DNA of 64,000 bases from Paraburkholderia rhynchosiae (GTDB lineage Bacteria > Pseudomonadota > Gammaproteobacteria > Burkholderiales > Burkholderiaceae), in the NCBI RefSeq assembly GCF_002879865.1, contig NZ_PNXY01000009.1, positions 185,829 to 249,828 of the forward strand, read 5' to 3'. The position numbers and the translations under genes were made by a program. Of this stretch, positions 25,588 to 34,614 are shown piece by piece. Positions within the stretch are counted from its first letter, which is position 1. Every line of letters starts with the position of its first letter. The notes beneath the pieces are model-generated. The model had not been told where the DNA came from. It did no database searches and saw only the letters and a program-made list of their open reading frames with translations.

Positions 25588-25806
25588 ATGCAAACCGAGA
25601 AGTATCATGGATATACACTGTGGGGCCATGCCATTCTGCAGCAAGAAGACATCATGCGACCGGAGCGCTTCGCCGGCAGCGGCACAATCATGCGCGACTC
25701 GAAGGTTGTAGTAGCGTCTGGAGTGCTCGGCGCGTTCGATACTGATGAAGAGGCAGAATCAGCAGGCCTTTCGTGGTGTCGCGCGTGGGTCGATGGCCAC
25801 GGCTAG
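25588..25806 (+). CDS. Small hypothetical protein of a Burkholderiales type
   Basis: A 72-residue protein starting MQTEKYHGYTLWGHAI with AGAGG seven bases before the ATG. It reads as a small compact domain (strand, GSGTIMRDSKVV strand, ASGVLGAFDTDEEAE, helix ending CRAWVDGHG). I have a sense of similar small proteins in Burkholderia and Paraburkholderia, without any function known. It stands alone between the repeat region and glyoxalase II. Confidence 0.65.
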   Translation: MQTEKYHGYTLWGHAILQQEDIMRPERFAGSGTIMRDSKVVVASGVLGAFDTDEEAESAGLSWCRAWVDGHG

Positions 25807-26033
25807 TGGGAACCGCGGCAAATAAATCGACTGCGGCATCGCGCTGCGGAATTCCGTTGACGAATCCATTTTCTGGTGACCGTCGACGCGCCTGCAGTTG
25901 CACGGACCTTTGCGCTGCTCATCAATTGGTCCTGCGCTCTCAGTCAAACCACGAGTGGCACGCAGCAGTATGTTAAGGGGCCGCCACTTCAGAAACAGGG
26001 TTCCAAGCTTCGCGCCGACGGCAACCCTGCTAC

Positions 26034-26924
26034 ATGAGCATGTCCAACGACCTCGAATACCTCCCGATTCCTTTTTCAAAGGACAACTACGCCTGGGTAA
26101 TTGCAGACGGTATTTCCGCCGTCGTTGTCGACCCTGGCGTCGCGGAGCCAGTGGTCGCCTACATTCATTCGCGCAAGCTCATCGTCACCGCAATTCTGCT
26201 GACACACCATCACGGCGACCACGTCGGCGGCGTTGAAGAATTGCTTCGTTTCTGCGGCAAGAAAGAGACGCCAGTATTTGGACCTGCGCGCGAACGCATC
26301 GCATCTGTCACCTGCAAGGTTGGCGACGGGTTCGAAGTCACGCTTCAAGAGCCGGCATTCTCGGCGAAGGTCATCGCGACTCCGGGACACACGAACGGGC
26401 ACGTCACTTACTATCAGCAAGGGGTCGCTGGCCTTCCGGGCCATCTATTTTCTGGCGACACGCTGTTTGCAAGTGGATGCGGGCGCTTGTTGGAGGGCAC
26501 TGCCGCGGAGATGCTCGGGTCTCTGGATACGTTGGCGTCGTTGCCGCCAGCAACGCTAGTGCATTGCGCTCACGAATATACGCTTTCCAATCTGGAGTTT
26601 GCGCGGGTCTGCGAGCCAGGAAACAAACATGTACAAGGCTGGCAGGACGTGGCTGTCAAATTGCGGGAGCGCGGCCGTCCAACGCTACCGACAACAATTG
26701 CGCATGAACTATCGGTAAATCCTTTTCTAAGGGTCCATGAGCCTGCGATTCACGATGTGCTCGTTGAACGGTTTAACGTCCCCGTGCCTCACCGCCTTGC
26801 TGCCTTCATACTCCTACGCGCATGGAAAGACCTCTTTCAAGGCGAGTTTCGGGAACTGACGGAAAAGTGGGTTGAACTAGCTGGAGCTGGAAAACCCACA
26901 ATATCCGCGCAAATAGGGCCATAA
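26034..26924 (+). CDS. gloB: Hydroxyacylglutathione hydrolase (glyoxalase II)
   Basis: A 296-residue metallo-beta-lactamase-fold hydrolase cleaving S-D-lactoylglutathione to D-lactate and glutathione. Binuclear zinc motif THHHGDH at residues 57-63, ATPGHTNGHVTY with the third His, FSGDTLFASGCGR with the bridging Asp, and the C-terminal HEYTLSN substrate-binding segment typical of GloB. Length is slightly above the usual ~255-265, with insertion in the C-terminal helical domain. It lies upstream of an AraC regulator and D-lactate dehydrogenase, and a glyoxalase I gene lies at 30342, so the glyoxalase route to pyruvate is clustered here. Confidence 0.9.
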   Translation: MSMSNDLEYLPIPFSKDNYAWVIADGISAVVVDPGVAEPVVAYIHSRKLIVTAILLTHHHGDHVGGVEELLRFCGKKETPVFGPARERIASVTCKVGDGFEVTLQEPAFSAKVIATPGHTNGHVTYYQQGVAGLPGHLFSGDTLFASGCGRLLEGTAAEMLGSLDTLASLPPATLVHCAHEYTLSNLEFARVCEPGNKHVQGWQDVAVKLRERGRPTLPTTIAHELSVNPFLRVHEPAIHDVLVERFNVPVPHRLAAFILLRAWKDLFQGEFRELTEKWVELAGAGKPTISAQIGP

Positions 26925-27024
26925 GGGTACGTCCTCTTGTTGAAAGCCACCTTGCGCGGTAGTGTAAATAGTCCAAAAGTGTGTCCTAACCCAGACAGGC
27001 GAGACACCAAGCAGGAGACAAGCG

Positions 27025-27984
27025 GTGCTGAAACCTTCGACAGACTGGAAAAGCAGCGAAGTGGCCGGCGACGATAGAACGGACGCCTGGCAAGAAATCC
27101 TAAGCGGGAGCTATCGTGAGTGGCAGGTCCCACAGCGCCTCCCCGCGACCTTCTATGCTCACCTGAGACGGCACGATTTCGCCGGCGCTGAAATCGTCGA
27201 CACGACGTGCGACCCTTGTGTCGGGCGGCGCACACGCAGTCACGTTCGGCGTGACGACGACCTTTTCATTGGCGTTCAGCTGACCACCAGCGGGCGTGAA
27301 CGCTTCAAGATTGGAGACAGCGGCGTGGAAGTGTCGTCAGGCGATTTGGTCGTCTGGACAAGCGAGCAGGAAGTTCAGTTTGAAGTGATGGAGCGCCTAC
27401 ACAAGGTAACCCTCATGATTCCATGGTCGCTCATGCGGGAGCGGCTTCCCGAGCGTAAGCAGCCGCCTTCCGGTGGCAGGATTGAAAGCAGAACCGGCGT
27501 CGGGTCGCTGTTGGCCGTCCATCTGCTCGCGTTATCTAACGAAATATCGACGCTGGACCCTACAGTCCAAGGGTCGGTCAGCCGGTCTACGCTCGAGTTG
27601 TTGGGGATTGCATTGTCCGGTCAGCAACACGCGGCCACGTTCGATGCCAGCGCGGCGATGTTCCGGAAGGTCCAGGATTTTATACTTCTGCACCTCCACG
27701 AAGACGACCTGACGCCGGCCCGCATTGCGGAAGCAAGCGGCATCTCCTTGCGCTACCTGCATATGCTTTTTCAGCGCAGTGACATGACAGTCTCGGAGTA
27801 CATCCTGCACAGCCGGTTGCAGGCCTGCAGACGAGCATTGGCGGACCCGGCGTATCAACGCTTCCAGATTGGTGAGATTGCTTATCGGTGGGGCTTTAAT
27901 TCGACCAGCCACTTTTGCCGCGCATTCAAGGAAAAATTTGGCGAATCGCCAAGCGATGCCCGACGCGCGGCAGTATCAGCATAA
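27025..27984 (+). CDS. AraC family transcriptional regulator
   Basis: A 319-residue regulator with an N-terminal AraC-binding-like-type domain (GVQLTTSGRERFKIGD, SSGDLVVWTS) and a C-terminal double HTH: LTPARIAEASGISLRYLHMLFQ, then IGEIAYRWGFNSTSHFCRAFKEKFG. Start is GTG behind AGGAG. It has a terminator right after it (28049-28072). Its place between gloB and the D-lactate dehydrogenase gene suggests control of these, but the target site is not evident. Confidence 0.9.
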   Translation: MLKPSTDWKSSEVAGDDRTDAWQEILSGSYREWQVPQRLPATFYAHLRRHDFAGAEIVDTTCDPCVGRRTRSHVRRDDDLFIGVQLTTSGRERFKIGDSGVEVSSGDLVVWTSEQEVQFEVMERLHKVTLMIPWSLMRERLPERKQPPSGGRIESRTGVGSLLAVHLLALSNEISTLDPTVQGSVSRSTLELLGIALSGQQHAATFDASAAMFRKVQDFILLHLHEDDLTPARIAEASGISLRYLHMLFQRSDMTVSEYILHSRLQACRRALADPAYQRFQIGEIAYRWGFNSTSHFCRAFKEKFGESPSDARRAAVSA

Positions 27985-28048
27985 TCAGGGCGACTCGCGT
28001 AGCGGCCAACCAGCAGTTCCTTCTAGCCTAAACCTGCAGACAACGCCT

Positions 28049-28072
28049 CGCCCCTCAACGGCGGGGCGTTTT
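28049..28072 (+). terminator. Rho-independent terminator after AraC gene
   Basis: CGCCCC and GGGGCG pair across an 8-base loop and are followed by TTTT. The longer arms AACGCC/GGCGTT can extend the pairing alternatively. Confidence 0.65.
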
Positions 28073-28282
28073 GCTTGGCACCCTCTCAATGTTTCGCGGC
28101 GGCTTTGCGCCAACCCAGTTCGGCATACGCTGCTAGGCAACTGCGATTGCACGCTTGTTCAAATCGGGATGCGCCACGTAAGGTACTTTGACGATATGTT
28201 GCCTTCGCGCAATGCCGAATGAGCACAGCCTACTTATTTTTCGGGCTGTTCGACCGCTGTTCACTGCCATCACTTGCGAGCA

Positions 28283-30079
28283 ATGATGTCAGTATCCTAT
28301 CGACTGAAATCCAACATGCAACCGATAACTCACCTCGTGGACGATTCGGCCGCGTCGTCGAATTTGCACGTTCACGGCGACCGTGAACTCATCCGCACCC
28401 TCGAACAGGTCGTGGGCAGGCATCACGTCCTGACCGGATACCGAGCGACGAAACGCTATCGGACCGGAATGCGGTTTGGGGAAGGTAAAGCCCTTGCTGT
28501 TGTGCGTCCCGGCTCGCTTGTTGAGCAGTGGAGAGTGCTGAAGGCCTGCGTACAAGCGTGCGCCATCGTAATTCCTCAAGCATCGAACACGGGGCTCACC
28601 GGAGGCTCTACACCCGATGGAAGTTCCTACGACCGGCCAGTTGTGATTGTCAGCACAAAGCGGATTCGAGGCATCCATTTGATTGACGGCGGAGACCAGG
28701 CGGTCTGTCTTCCCGGCTCGACGCTTAACGAACTGGAGCAGCGCCTCCGACCACTTGGTCGCGAACCCCACTCGGTCATTGGTTCTTCATGCATCGGCGC
28801 TTCGATTTTCGGCGGCGTCTGCAACAACTCAGGTGGCGCGTTGGTGCATCGCGGACCGGCATATACCGAGCTGTCTGTCTTTGCATCGGTCAGTCAGACG
28901 GGACAACTCTCGCTCCATAACAAACTGGGCATCGACCTTGGCAACGAGCCCGAAGAAATCCTGCGGCGCTTAGAAGAAGCAAACTTTCCAGAAGACACCA
29001 TTCATCGTGACGCCGGCGCGGCGTCCGATGGCGAGTATGCGCGCCACGTTCGTGATGTTGATGCGACCACTCCCGCCAGATACAACGCAGACCCAAGACG
29101 ACTTCACGATGCGTCTGGTTCAGCCGGCAAGGTGATGGTATTCGGACTGCGACTCGACACGTTTCCCGCTGAAGCTGGAGCGAAAGTCTTCTACATTGGG
29201 ACATCGGACGCGGCCGTGCTGGAGAAGCTGAGAAGGGATTTGCTCCGCAACCTGGTCGACCTGCCCATCGCCGGTGAATACCTGCACCGGGACGCGTTCG
29301 ATGTGTCCGAAAAATACGGGAAGGACATGTTCCTTCTTATCAAGAGGTTCGGAACCGACCGGCTACCGATGTTCTTCGCGGCAAAGTCATGGCTCGATGG
29401 ATTATCGTCGCGCAGCAGATTGATTCCACGACATCTCCCGGACCGTTTCCTGCAATTGGTCAGTAAATGCCTGCCTGGGCATCTTCCACCGCGGTTGGTC
29501 GAGTACCGAAATCGATATGAACATCATCTCATGCTGAAGGTCAAAGCGTGTAGCGTTCAGGAAACACGTGCATTAATCGAGCGCCAGTTAGACGGAACCC
29601 GCGACAGCTATTTTTTATGCTCCGAGGAGGAAGCGAAAGACGCTTTCCTAAACCGGTTTGTGACCGCGGGGGCAGCAATCAGGTATCGAACGCTGCACAC
29701 GGACACAGTCGAAGACATTGTTGCGCTGGACCTAGCTCTGCGCCGGAACGAGCTGGAGTGGCTGGAAAAGCTGCCCGATGAACTCGACCGCGCCTTCACG
29801 ATGAAGCTTTACTATGGTCACTTCCTTTGTCATGTGATGCATCAGGACTACATGGTACGAAAAGGCGGCGACTGCTTAGCGCTCGAGCATGAGTTGCTGG
29901 CGCTGCAGGACTCGAGAGGCGCCGAATATCCAGCGGAACACAACGTCGGTCATCTGTACGCGGCGAAGCACGCACTGCAAGCGTTCTATAGGCAACTCGA
30001 CCCGTGCAACTGCTTCAATCCTGGAATCGGCAAAACGTCGAGAAACTGGATGTATCGCGACGACGAAGAGAACCAGTGA
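28283..30079 (+). CDS. dld: D-lactate dehydrogenase (quinone), FAD-linked
   Basis: A 598-residue membrane-peripheral flavoenzyme oxidising D-lactate to pyruvate and passing electrons to quinone. It follows E. coli Dld almost throughout: LAVVRPGSLVEQWRVLKAC, QASNTGLTGGSTP, REPHSVIGSSCIGAS and GGVCNNSGGALVHRGPAYTE of the FAD-binding half, then ARYNADPRRL, PVAGEYLHRD-like IAGEYLHRD, YEHHLMLK and the C-terminal HNVGHLYAAK. ATG at 28283 is the first; 28286 and 28316 are alternatives and no start has a good ribosome site. Downstream of glyoxalase II, it would consume D-lactate released by it. Confidence 0.93.
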   Translation: MMSVSYRLKSNMQPITHLVDDSAASSNLHVHGDRELIRTLEQVVGRHHVLTGYRATKRYRTGMRFGEGKALAVVRPGSLVEQWRVLKACVQACAIVIPQASNTGLTGGSTPDGSSYDRPVVIVSTKRIRGIHLIDGGDQAVCLPGSTLNELEQRLRPLGREPHSVIGSSCIGASIFGGVCNNSGGALVHRGPAYTELSVFASVSQTGQLSLHNKLGIDLGNEPEEILRRLEEANFPEDTIHRDAGAASDGEYARHVRDVDATTPARYNADPRRLHDASGSAGKVMVFGLRLDTFPAEAGAKVFYIGTSDAAVLEKLRRDLLRNLVDLPIAGEYLHRDAFDVSEKYGKDMFLLIKRFGTDRLPMFFAAKSWLDGLSSRSRLIPRHLPDRFLQLVSKCLPGHLPPRLVEYRNRYEHHLMLKVKACSVQETRALIERQLDGTRDSYFLCSEEEAKDAFLNRFVTAGAAIRYRTLHTDTVEDIVALDLALRRNELEWLEKLPDELDRAFTMKLYYGHFLCHVMHQDYMVRKGGDCLALEHELLALQDSRGAEYPAEHNVGHLYAAKHALQAFYRQLDPCNCFNPGIGKTSRNWMYRDDEENQ

Positions 30080-30204
30080 GAAAACTTGCGGGTGAGTCTG
30101 GCGGTCGGGTCCAGCTTGACCGTCCTCTTGGTTGCCACCCAGTGACTTGAAGTCGACCGACTTCTCGCGGCCGCAACAACAGCGTCATTTTGACCTTGCA
30201 ACGC

Positions 30205-30234
30205 GCAAAAAAGCCCGCCTTGCTGGGCGGGCTT
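30205..30234 (-). terminator. Terminator of the minus-strand operon (also converging on dld)
   Basis: AAGCCCGCC and GGCGGGCTT form a 9-bp stem with a 6-base loop; on the minus strand it is followed by a run of T. It lies between the converging dld and glyoxalase I genes and ends the operon 33404-30342. The rest of 30080-30341 is featureless. Confidence 0.75.
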
Positions 30235-30341
30235 GAATCCATGCCTGGAAACACGGAGGAGACAACCATAATTTGGTTTGCGTCGGGGCAATCGTTAAGG
30301 GGAGCCCTCGCTAGGCGCCCAGGCAGCTACATAGACGTCGC

Positions 30342-30743
30342 TCAGACGTAGTGCCCGGCGCTTTCGAGCACTTCAATCTTGTAGCCGTCAGGGTCCCGAA
30401 TGAAAAAGAAACGAGCGAGCATTTCATCGTCACGCTTGAATTCTTTGATTGCCATCGGATTGATGCCGAGGTTGGACAAGCGAGCGTGCTCTTCTTCTAG
30501 ATTCGGTACCGCAACTGCTATGTGACCGTAGCCGTCGCCATGCGTGTAAGCCGGTTCCCGGCCCTTGTTCCAGGTCAGTTCTATTTCGACGTCGTTTTCG
30601 CCGTTCTTCAAATAGACCAGCGAGAAGTCAGGGAAGTCCAGTCGATGACTGGGCGTTAACTCCAACGCGTCCTCGTAAAACTTCAGGGATTTCTCGAGGT
30701 CGTGAACTCGAATCATTGAATGAATAATCTTGGGCAATTTCAC
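30342..30743 (-). CDS. gloA: Lactoylglutathione lyase (glyoxalase I), VOC fold
   Basis: A 133-residue vicinal-oxygen-chelate protein converting the methylglyoxal-glutathione hemithioacetal to S-lactoylglutathione. All four metal ligand positions are present: His in IIHSMIRV, Glu in EIELTWN, His in YGHIAVAV and Glu in YKIEVLE; DPDGYKIE is the family signature. The frame opens at GTG 30743, but TTG 30737 is better spaced from GAGG. Last gene of the cupin/SnoaL/SDR/SDR operon. With gloB and dld across the terminator it completes methylglyoxal to pyruvate. Confidence 0.88.
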   Translation of the reverse strand: MKLPKIIHSMIRVHDLEKSLKFYEDALELTPSHRLDFPDFSLVYLKNGENDVEIELTWNKGREPAYTHGDGYGHIAVAVPNLEEEHARLSNLGINPMAIKEFKRDDEMLARFFFIRDPDGYKIEVLESAGHYV

Positions 30744-30803
30744 ACCTCTACGTCTAAATGCAAAGCGGCGGCCCGAAAACTCCGGGCCGCCAGCAACTAG
30801 GAA

Positions 30804-31601
30804 CTAAACTGAGAACCGACAGAGCGTCTCGCCACCATCGATTCGGATGAGGTCGCCATGGATGTAGCTCGACTCGTCCGACGCGAGGAAGATGGCCAGA
30901 TTGGCGATGTCTTCGACTTCACCCCAACGCTTCAACGGAATAACGTCAGTGAACGCCTTGTCGAAGTCCTTGTCGTCGAAGAGGGCGCGCGTCAACGACG
31001 TCTTAGCATAGGTCGGGCAGATGCCGTTGACGCGAATTTTTTCGTGACCATATTCAATGGCTAGACAACGCGTCAGATTGGCTGCTGCTCCTTTCGAAAT
31101 GTTATAGACCGACTGCTTCGGGTGACCTTGCAGGCCGGCCGTCGAGACGATGTTGACGATGTTGCCGCCGCGCCCCTGCTTCAGGAATTGCTTGATGGCT
31201 TCCTGGCAACCGAACCACGTACCGCGCACATTGACGTCGAAACATGCGTCAAGGTCTTCGATACCAAATTCGTGAGCGAGCTTGCCCGCACGGTAGATAC
31301 CGGCATTGTTAACGATGACGTCGAGTCCGCCGTACACACGGACCGTTTCCTGAATGAGGTTGGCAACTTCGCTCTGCTTTGTGACATTGCACGACACGTA
31401 GGTCGCTTCGCCGCCGGCTTCTCTGATGGCCGCGACGGTGGTGAGCTTCGCGTCACCTTCGAAGCCACCTTGATTCGGCTCTTCGTGAATGTCGCTCACG
31501 ACGACTTTCGCCCCCTCCGCTGCATACGACATGGCGATGCCACGACCGAACCCCGAGCTCGCACCAGTAACGATGGCGACTCTGCCTTTCAGCCTGTCCA
31601 T
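30804..31601 (-). CDS. Short-chain dehydrogenase/reductase
   Basis: A 265-residue [11 protein letters not shown] motif, NNAGIY, Ser in NIVSTAG, YNISK for Tyr-x3-Lys, ending RIDGGET. It carries an insertion after the second strand ([20 protein letters not shown]) also seen in the neighbouring SDR (DLKKSALAGGYEKDIELDT), indicating that the two are paralogues. AGGAG precedes the start. NAD(P)-dependent, substrate unknown. Operon with genes 33404 down to 30342. Confidence 0.9.
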   Translation of the reverse strand: MDRLKGRVAIVTGASSGFGRGIAMSYAAEGAKVVVSDIHEEPNQGGFEGDAKLTTVAAIREAGGEATYVSCNVTKQSEVANLIQETVRVYGGLDVIVNNAGIYRAGKLAHEFGIEDLDACFDVNVRGTWFGCQEAIKQFLKQGRGGNIVNIVSTAGLQGHPKQSVYNISKGAAANLTRCLAIEYGHEKIRVNGICPTYAKTSLTRALFDDKDFDKAFTDVIPLKRWGEVEDIANLAIFLASDESSYIHGDLIRIDGGETLCRFSV

Positions 31602-31648
31602 TTGATGCTCTCCTTTGAGTAGGTGAAGCCGACACTTCCGCGGACTAC

Positions 31649-32464
31649 TTACCGGGCAGTGAAGGCACCGTCAACGGTGAGCATGGACCCAGTCATCCAC
31701 TCCGCATCATCGGACGCAAGGAATACGGCGGCCTTGGCGACATCTTCCGCCGCGCCGACTCGCGGCCATGGCGTAAGGTCGTGCAGCAGCTTGTTGGTGT
31801 CATCGTTCTCAAGGAACGAGCGCACCATGGCCGTTGCGAGAAAGCCCGGACAAATCGCGTTGACGTTGATGCGCTCCGGAGCGAAATCCAGGGCAAGTTC
31901 ACGCGTGAGATTGACCACGGCGCCCTTCGACGCACAGTAAGCCGGTTCGAGCGCGAGGCCGACCAGGCCGCCGATTGATGCGATGTTCACGATGCGGCCG
32001 CGGAGTTGCGCGCCGCTCGAAGTGGTAATCGGCTCCTGCTTCATAAACTGCGTGATAGCGTACTTGCAGCCAAGCCAGACGCCCTTTGCATTCACATTCA
32101 TCGTGAAGTCGTACTGCTCTTCGGTTTCATCAATGATGTTGTGCAGCCCCGTAAAGACACCGGCATTGTTCACGATGATGTCGATTCGGCCGAACGTACT
32201 GACCGCATGGTCGATAACATTCTGGACATCGGCGGCCTTGCTGGCATCAGCGGAAAAGAAGGTGGCTTTGCCGCCTGCTTTCGTGATGACAACATCGGTG
32301 TCTAGCTCGATGTCTTTTTCGTATCCGCCGGCCAGTGCGCTCTTTTTCAAGTCCGAACAAACCAGGCGTGCTCCCTCGTTTGCGAGCGCGATAGCAATCG
32401 CGCGACCATTACCAGAGCTGGAGCCCGTAACGACTGCAACGCGACCTTCAAGTTTTCGTGCCAT
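31649..32464 (-). CDS. Short-chain dehydrogenase/reductase (paralogue of the next gene)
   Basis: A 271-residue SDR: TGSSSGNG motif, NNAGVF, NIASIGG, YCASK, ending TVDGAF. ATG at 32464 (MARKLEG) is chosen because GGAGAC stands at proper distance; the frame extends 38 codons upstream without a site. It shares the insertion after the second beta strand with the SDR at 30804 and lies 47 bases from it. An extra loop QEPITTSSGAQLRG precedes the catalytic Ser strand. Two such related SDRs suggest consecutive oxidations of one substrate. Confidence 0.9.
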   Translation of the reverse strand: MARKLEGRVAVVTGSSSGNGRAIAIALANEGARLVCSDLKKSALAGGYEKDIELDTDVVITKAGGKATFFSADASKAADVQNVIDHAVSTFGRIDIIVNNAGVFTGLHNIIDETEEQYDFTMNVNAKGVWLGCKYAITQFMKQEPITTSSGAQLRGRIVNIASIGGLVGLALEPAYCASKGAVVNLTRELALDFAPERINVNAICPGFLATAMVRSFLENDDTNKLLHDLTPWPRVGAAEDVAKAAVFLASDDAEWMTGSMLTVDGAFTAR

Positions 32465-32543
32465 GACTGTCTCCATCAATATAAGAACTTGGTCGCCAGA
32501 ATCCTCTAGCGATTGCTTGTGAGAATTGACCTGTGATGAGTGA

Positions 32544-32897
32544 TTACGCTGAGAATGCCGTGAACGTCTGGACGACAATCTTTCGGTCCTTCACCAGAAG
32601 CGTGTCGGTGGCCATCGAGACGAAAGGTTTGGCCTCCCAAGCCAGATAACCGATTTCACCTTCTGTGCTCTTGCTTGTCACCTTGAACGCTTCCCAGAAC
32701 GCGGGCTTTGCGCCGTCGAGAAATGCCTTGAAGAATCCGCGAATCTCGTCCTGTCCGCGAAAGGTCTTGTCCGGCGTGACGATGACGGATTTTTCGTCAT
32801 AGTCCTTCATCAGTTCGTCAAGACCCTTTGCAAATGCGCCGAGATGATGGTCGAAGACTTCATTGGTGGCATCTGCCAGAACCGCTGCTGCTGTCAT
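32544..32897 (-). CDS. SnoaL-like / NTF2-fold protein
   Basis: A 117-residue protein with the cone-shaped NTF2-like pattern: helix VFDHHLGAFAKGLDELMKDY, VIVTPDKTFRGQDEIRGFFKAFL and strands ending KDRKIVVQTFTAFSA. The ATG at 32897 gives the normal start; AAGGGG is upstream. Such proteins serve as isomerases, dehydratases or binding proteins. Second gene of the operon that starts with the cupin. Confidence 0.85.
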   Translation of the reverse strand: MTAAAVLADATNEVFDHHLGAFAKGLDELMKDYDEKSVIVTPDKTFRGQDEIRGFFKAFLDGAKPAFWEAFKVTSKSTEGEIGYLAWEAKPFVSMATDTLLVKDRKIVVQTFTAFSA

Positions 32898-32966
32898 GTT
32901 GTGACCCCTTCGCTTAGTAGACGCGACCGCTGCCAAGGATGTAAGCGGTCCGCTGCATTTGCACGT

Positions 32967-33404
32967 TCAGGCGGCGTAAGCGCGCTGGGCTTCGTCCCAC
33001 GAGACGTTGACGATGGGCGAACCGTCTTCGTTAATGAAGGCGAGCGGCCCGAGGAACGTCATGTAAAACTCGGAGTCGACTGGGAAAAAGGTCTTGTCAT
33101 GACGAGCATTCGCCGACTCATACCCGTATGCCGGCGCGACAACCGTGTCACCACCGTTTTCTTTGCCGCCACGCACATCCATGCGACCCTTGGTCAACAG
33201 GTATTCGCCGGGGCCGACGTGAAAGTGTGCGTTGAACGAGGAGCCTGCAGGGCACTCGAAGATGGCTGCCCAAGCGCCCATCTCTGGCGAGGCGTGAAGC
33301 ATCTTCCAGCGGATGCCACCCTGCGACAACGCGTCGGGGAAGGCCTTCCACGGAATCTCGTTAATCTGAACTGCTTCTTCATGAACCTTCGGTTTGATTT
33401 CCAT
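32967..33404 (-). CDS. Cupin-domain protein (ChrR/acetylacetone-dioxygenase-like)
   Basis: A 145-residue single cupin. The first cupin motif is visible in FNAHFHVGPGEYLLTKGRM with two His and a Glu as probable metal ligands; a later His pair is less clear. It resembles the small cupins annotated as dihydroxyacetophenone dioxygenase-like or anti-sigma ChrR-like. ATG at 33404 has AGGAGAC upstream. First gene of the five-gene minus-strand operon ending with glyoxalase I. Dioxygenase activity is a possibility only. Confidence 0.8.
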   Translation of the reverse strand: MEIKPKVHEEAVQINEIPWKAFPDALSQGGIRWKMLHASPEMGAWAAIFECPAGSSFNAHFHVGPGEYLLTKGRMDVRGGKENGGDTVVAPAYGYESANARHDKTFFPVDSEFYMTFLGPLAFINEDGSPIVNVSWDEAQRAYAA

Positions 33405-33776
33405 CTTCGTCTCCTGAAATCTGCCCGGCTCCAACTGTCGGGCTGGGTTTGTGGGTGATTCAAGAATATGCGGATGACACTGACGACGGTTGAATGGCAG
33501 CGCAGGGCGAATTGAACGAAAGTGCAGTCGAAGCGCTTTCTACTTCCGGGATGAAACGGTTCCCGCTCCCCGCGTAGCTCGTGTCCAGCTTCACGGTTTG
33601 CGTAAAGGTGTAAACCCGAACGAAGGTGGCGAAACTAGACGCTCAAAAAAAGCCAACGCGACCTTGGGCTCACGTTGGCTCAAAACGCTCTCGCGCTATT
33701 GACGATGTGTTCCGACTGCAGCCCTGCGAACATCGGTAGGACTACAGTGGTCAAGGGGCTTCGCTAACGTAGACAG
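33405..33776. other. Intergenic region with a minus-strand terminator
   Basis: 372 bases with no gene that I can support. It contains the promoter region of the cupin operon on its left side and the terminator of the SDR/membrane-protein unit (33644-33681) on its right side. No copy of the regulon promoter module is present. Confidence 0.6.
33644..33681 (-). terminator. Rho-independent terminator
   Basis: AGCCAACG and CGTTGGCT pair across a 14-base loop, with seven T residues after the stem on the minus strand. It ends the unit 35700-33777. Confidence 0.75.
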
Positions 33777-34568
33777 CTACAGGACGGACCAGCCTCCGCT
33801 AATCAGAAGCGATATTGAACTGACGTATCTACTTTCGTCGGACGCGAGATAAACCGCGCCCATCGCGATTTCGTAGGGCGAGCCCAATTGTCCAAGCGGA
33901 ATAAGCGCATTGAAGGTCGTTCGCGCCGTGTCTGTGTCTGCGTCCGCCATTTCGCCACGTCGCTCAACGCCCTTGAAAATGGAATCCATCATGGCGCCGT
34001 CACCGGTCTCGATTCGTCCAGGCATGATGGAGTTGCAGCGAATTTTGTAGGGTGCGCCGTGCGCCGCATCCGACCAACTGAGATGCCGTACCGCCGCTTT
34101 GCTGATTCCGTAGCCGACTTTGAAAGGTGTCGCGATGGCAGCCGCAATCGACGAGATATTGATAATGGAGCCGGCACCTGCGCGCTTCATCGCCGGAATC
34201 GCGGCGCGGCAGCCAAGCATGACAGACTCGACATTCACCAATTGCAGCCGCCTGAAGTCTTCCATCTGCGTCGTTTCAGGATTCACGTTGCCGCTGGAAT
34301 CCAAATTTTCCGGGTTGTTCACCAGCACATCGAGCCGGCCGTGCTGCTTCTCAATTCCATCAATCACATCAGCCCACTGCGCCTCGTTTGTAACGTCCTG
34401 CAGCACGGCCTGGCACCCAATCTCCTGCTCAGACGCATCTAGCAATCGTTTGTTGATGTCCGAAATTACGACAATCGCGCCCTCGTCCTTGAAAGCCTGT
34501 GCGGTCGCACGGCCGATGGCTCCCCCAGCACCGGTAATGAGGCAAACCTTATTCGCTAATCTGTTCAT
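33777..34568 (-). CDS. Short-chain dehydrogenase/reductase
   Basis: A 263-residue SDR: TGAGGAIG, NNPENLD at the NNAG position (Ala-Gly replaced by Pro-Glu), INISSIAA with Ser and YGISK for Tyr-x3-Lys, ending LISGGWS. Also odd is LGCRAAIPAMKRAG followed by a long loop GDGAMMDSIFKGVERRGEMADADTD before the C-terminus. AGGAGAGG precedes the ATG at 34568. It lies 46 bases after the membrane-protein gene, same operon. Substrate unknown. Confidence 0.88.
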   Translation of the reverse strand: MNRLANKVCLITGAGGAIGRATAQAFKDEGAIVVISDINKRLLDASEQEIGCQAVLQDVTNEAQWADVIDGIEKQHGRLDVLVNNPENLDSSGNVNPETTQMEDFRRLQLVNVESVMLGCRAAIPAMKRAGAGSIINISSIAAAIATPFKVGYGISKAAVRHLSWSDAAHGAPYKIRCNSIMPGRIETGDGAMMDSIFKGVERRGEMADADTDTARTTFNALIPLGQLGSPYEIAMGAVYLASDESRYVSSISLLISGGWSVL

Positions 34569-34614
34569 GCACCTCTCCTGTAAGCACCCAGGTACAGTGA
34601 GCGATTGCCGCAAA

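Noticed and set aside
25149..25745. Plus-strand frame of 198 codons
   Set aside because: Begins inside the 22-bp tandem repeats, lacks a proper start, and overlaps a better small gene at 25588. At most a relic; noted within the gap entry.
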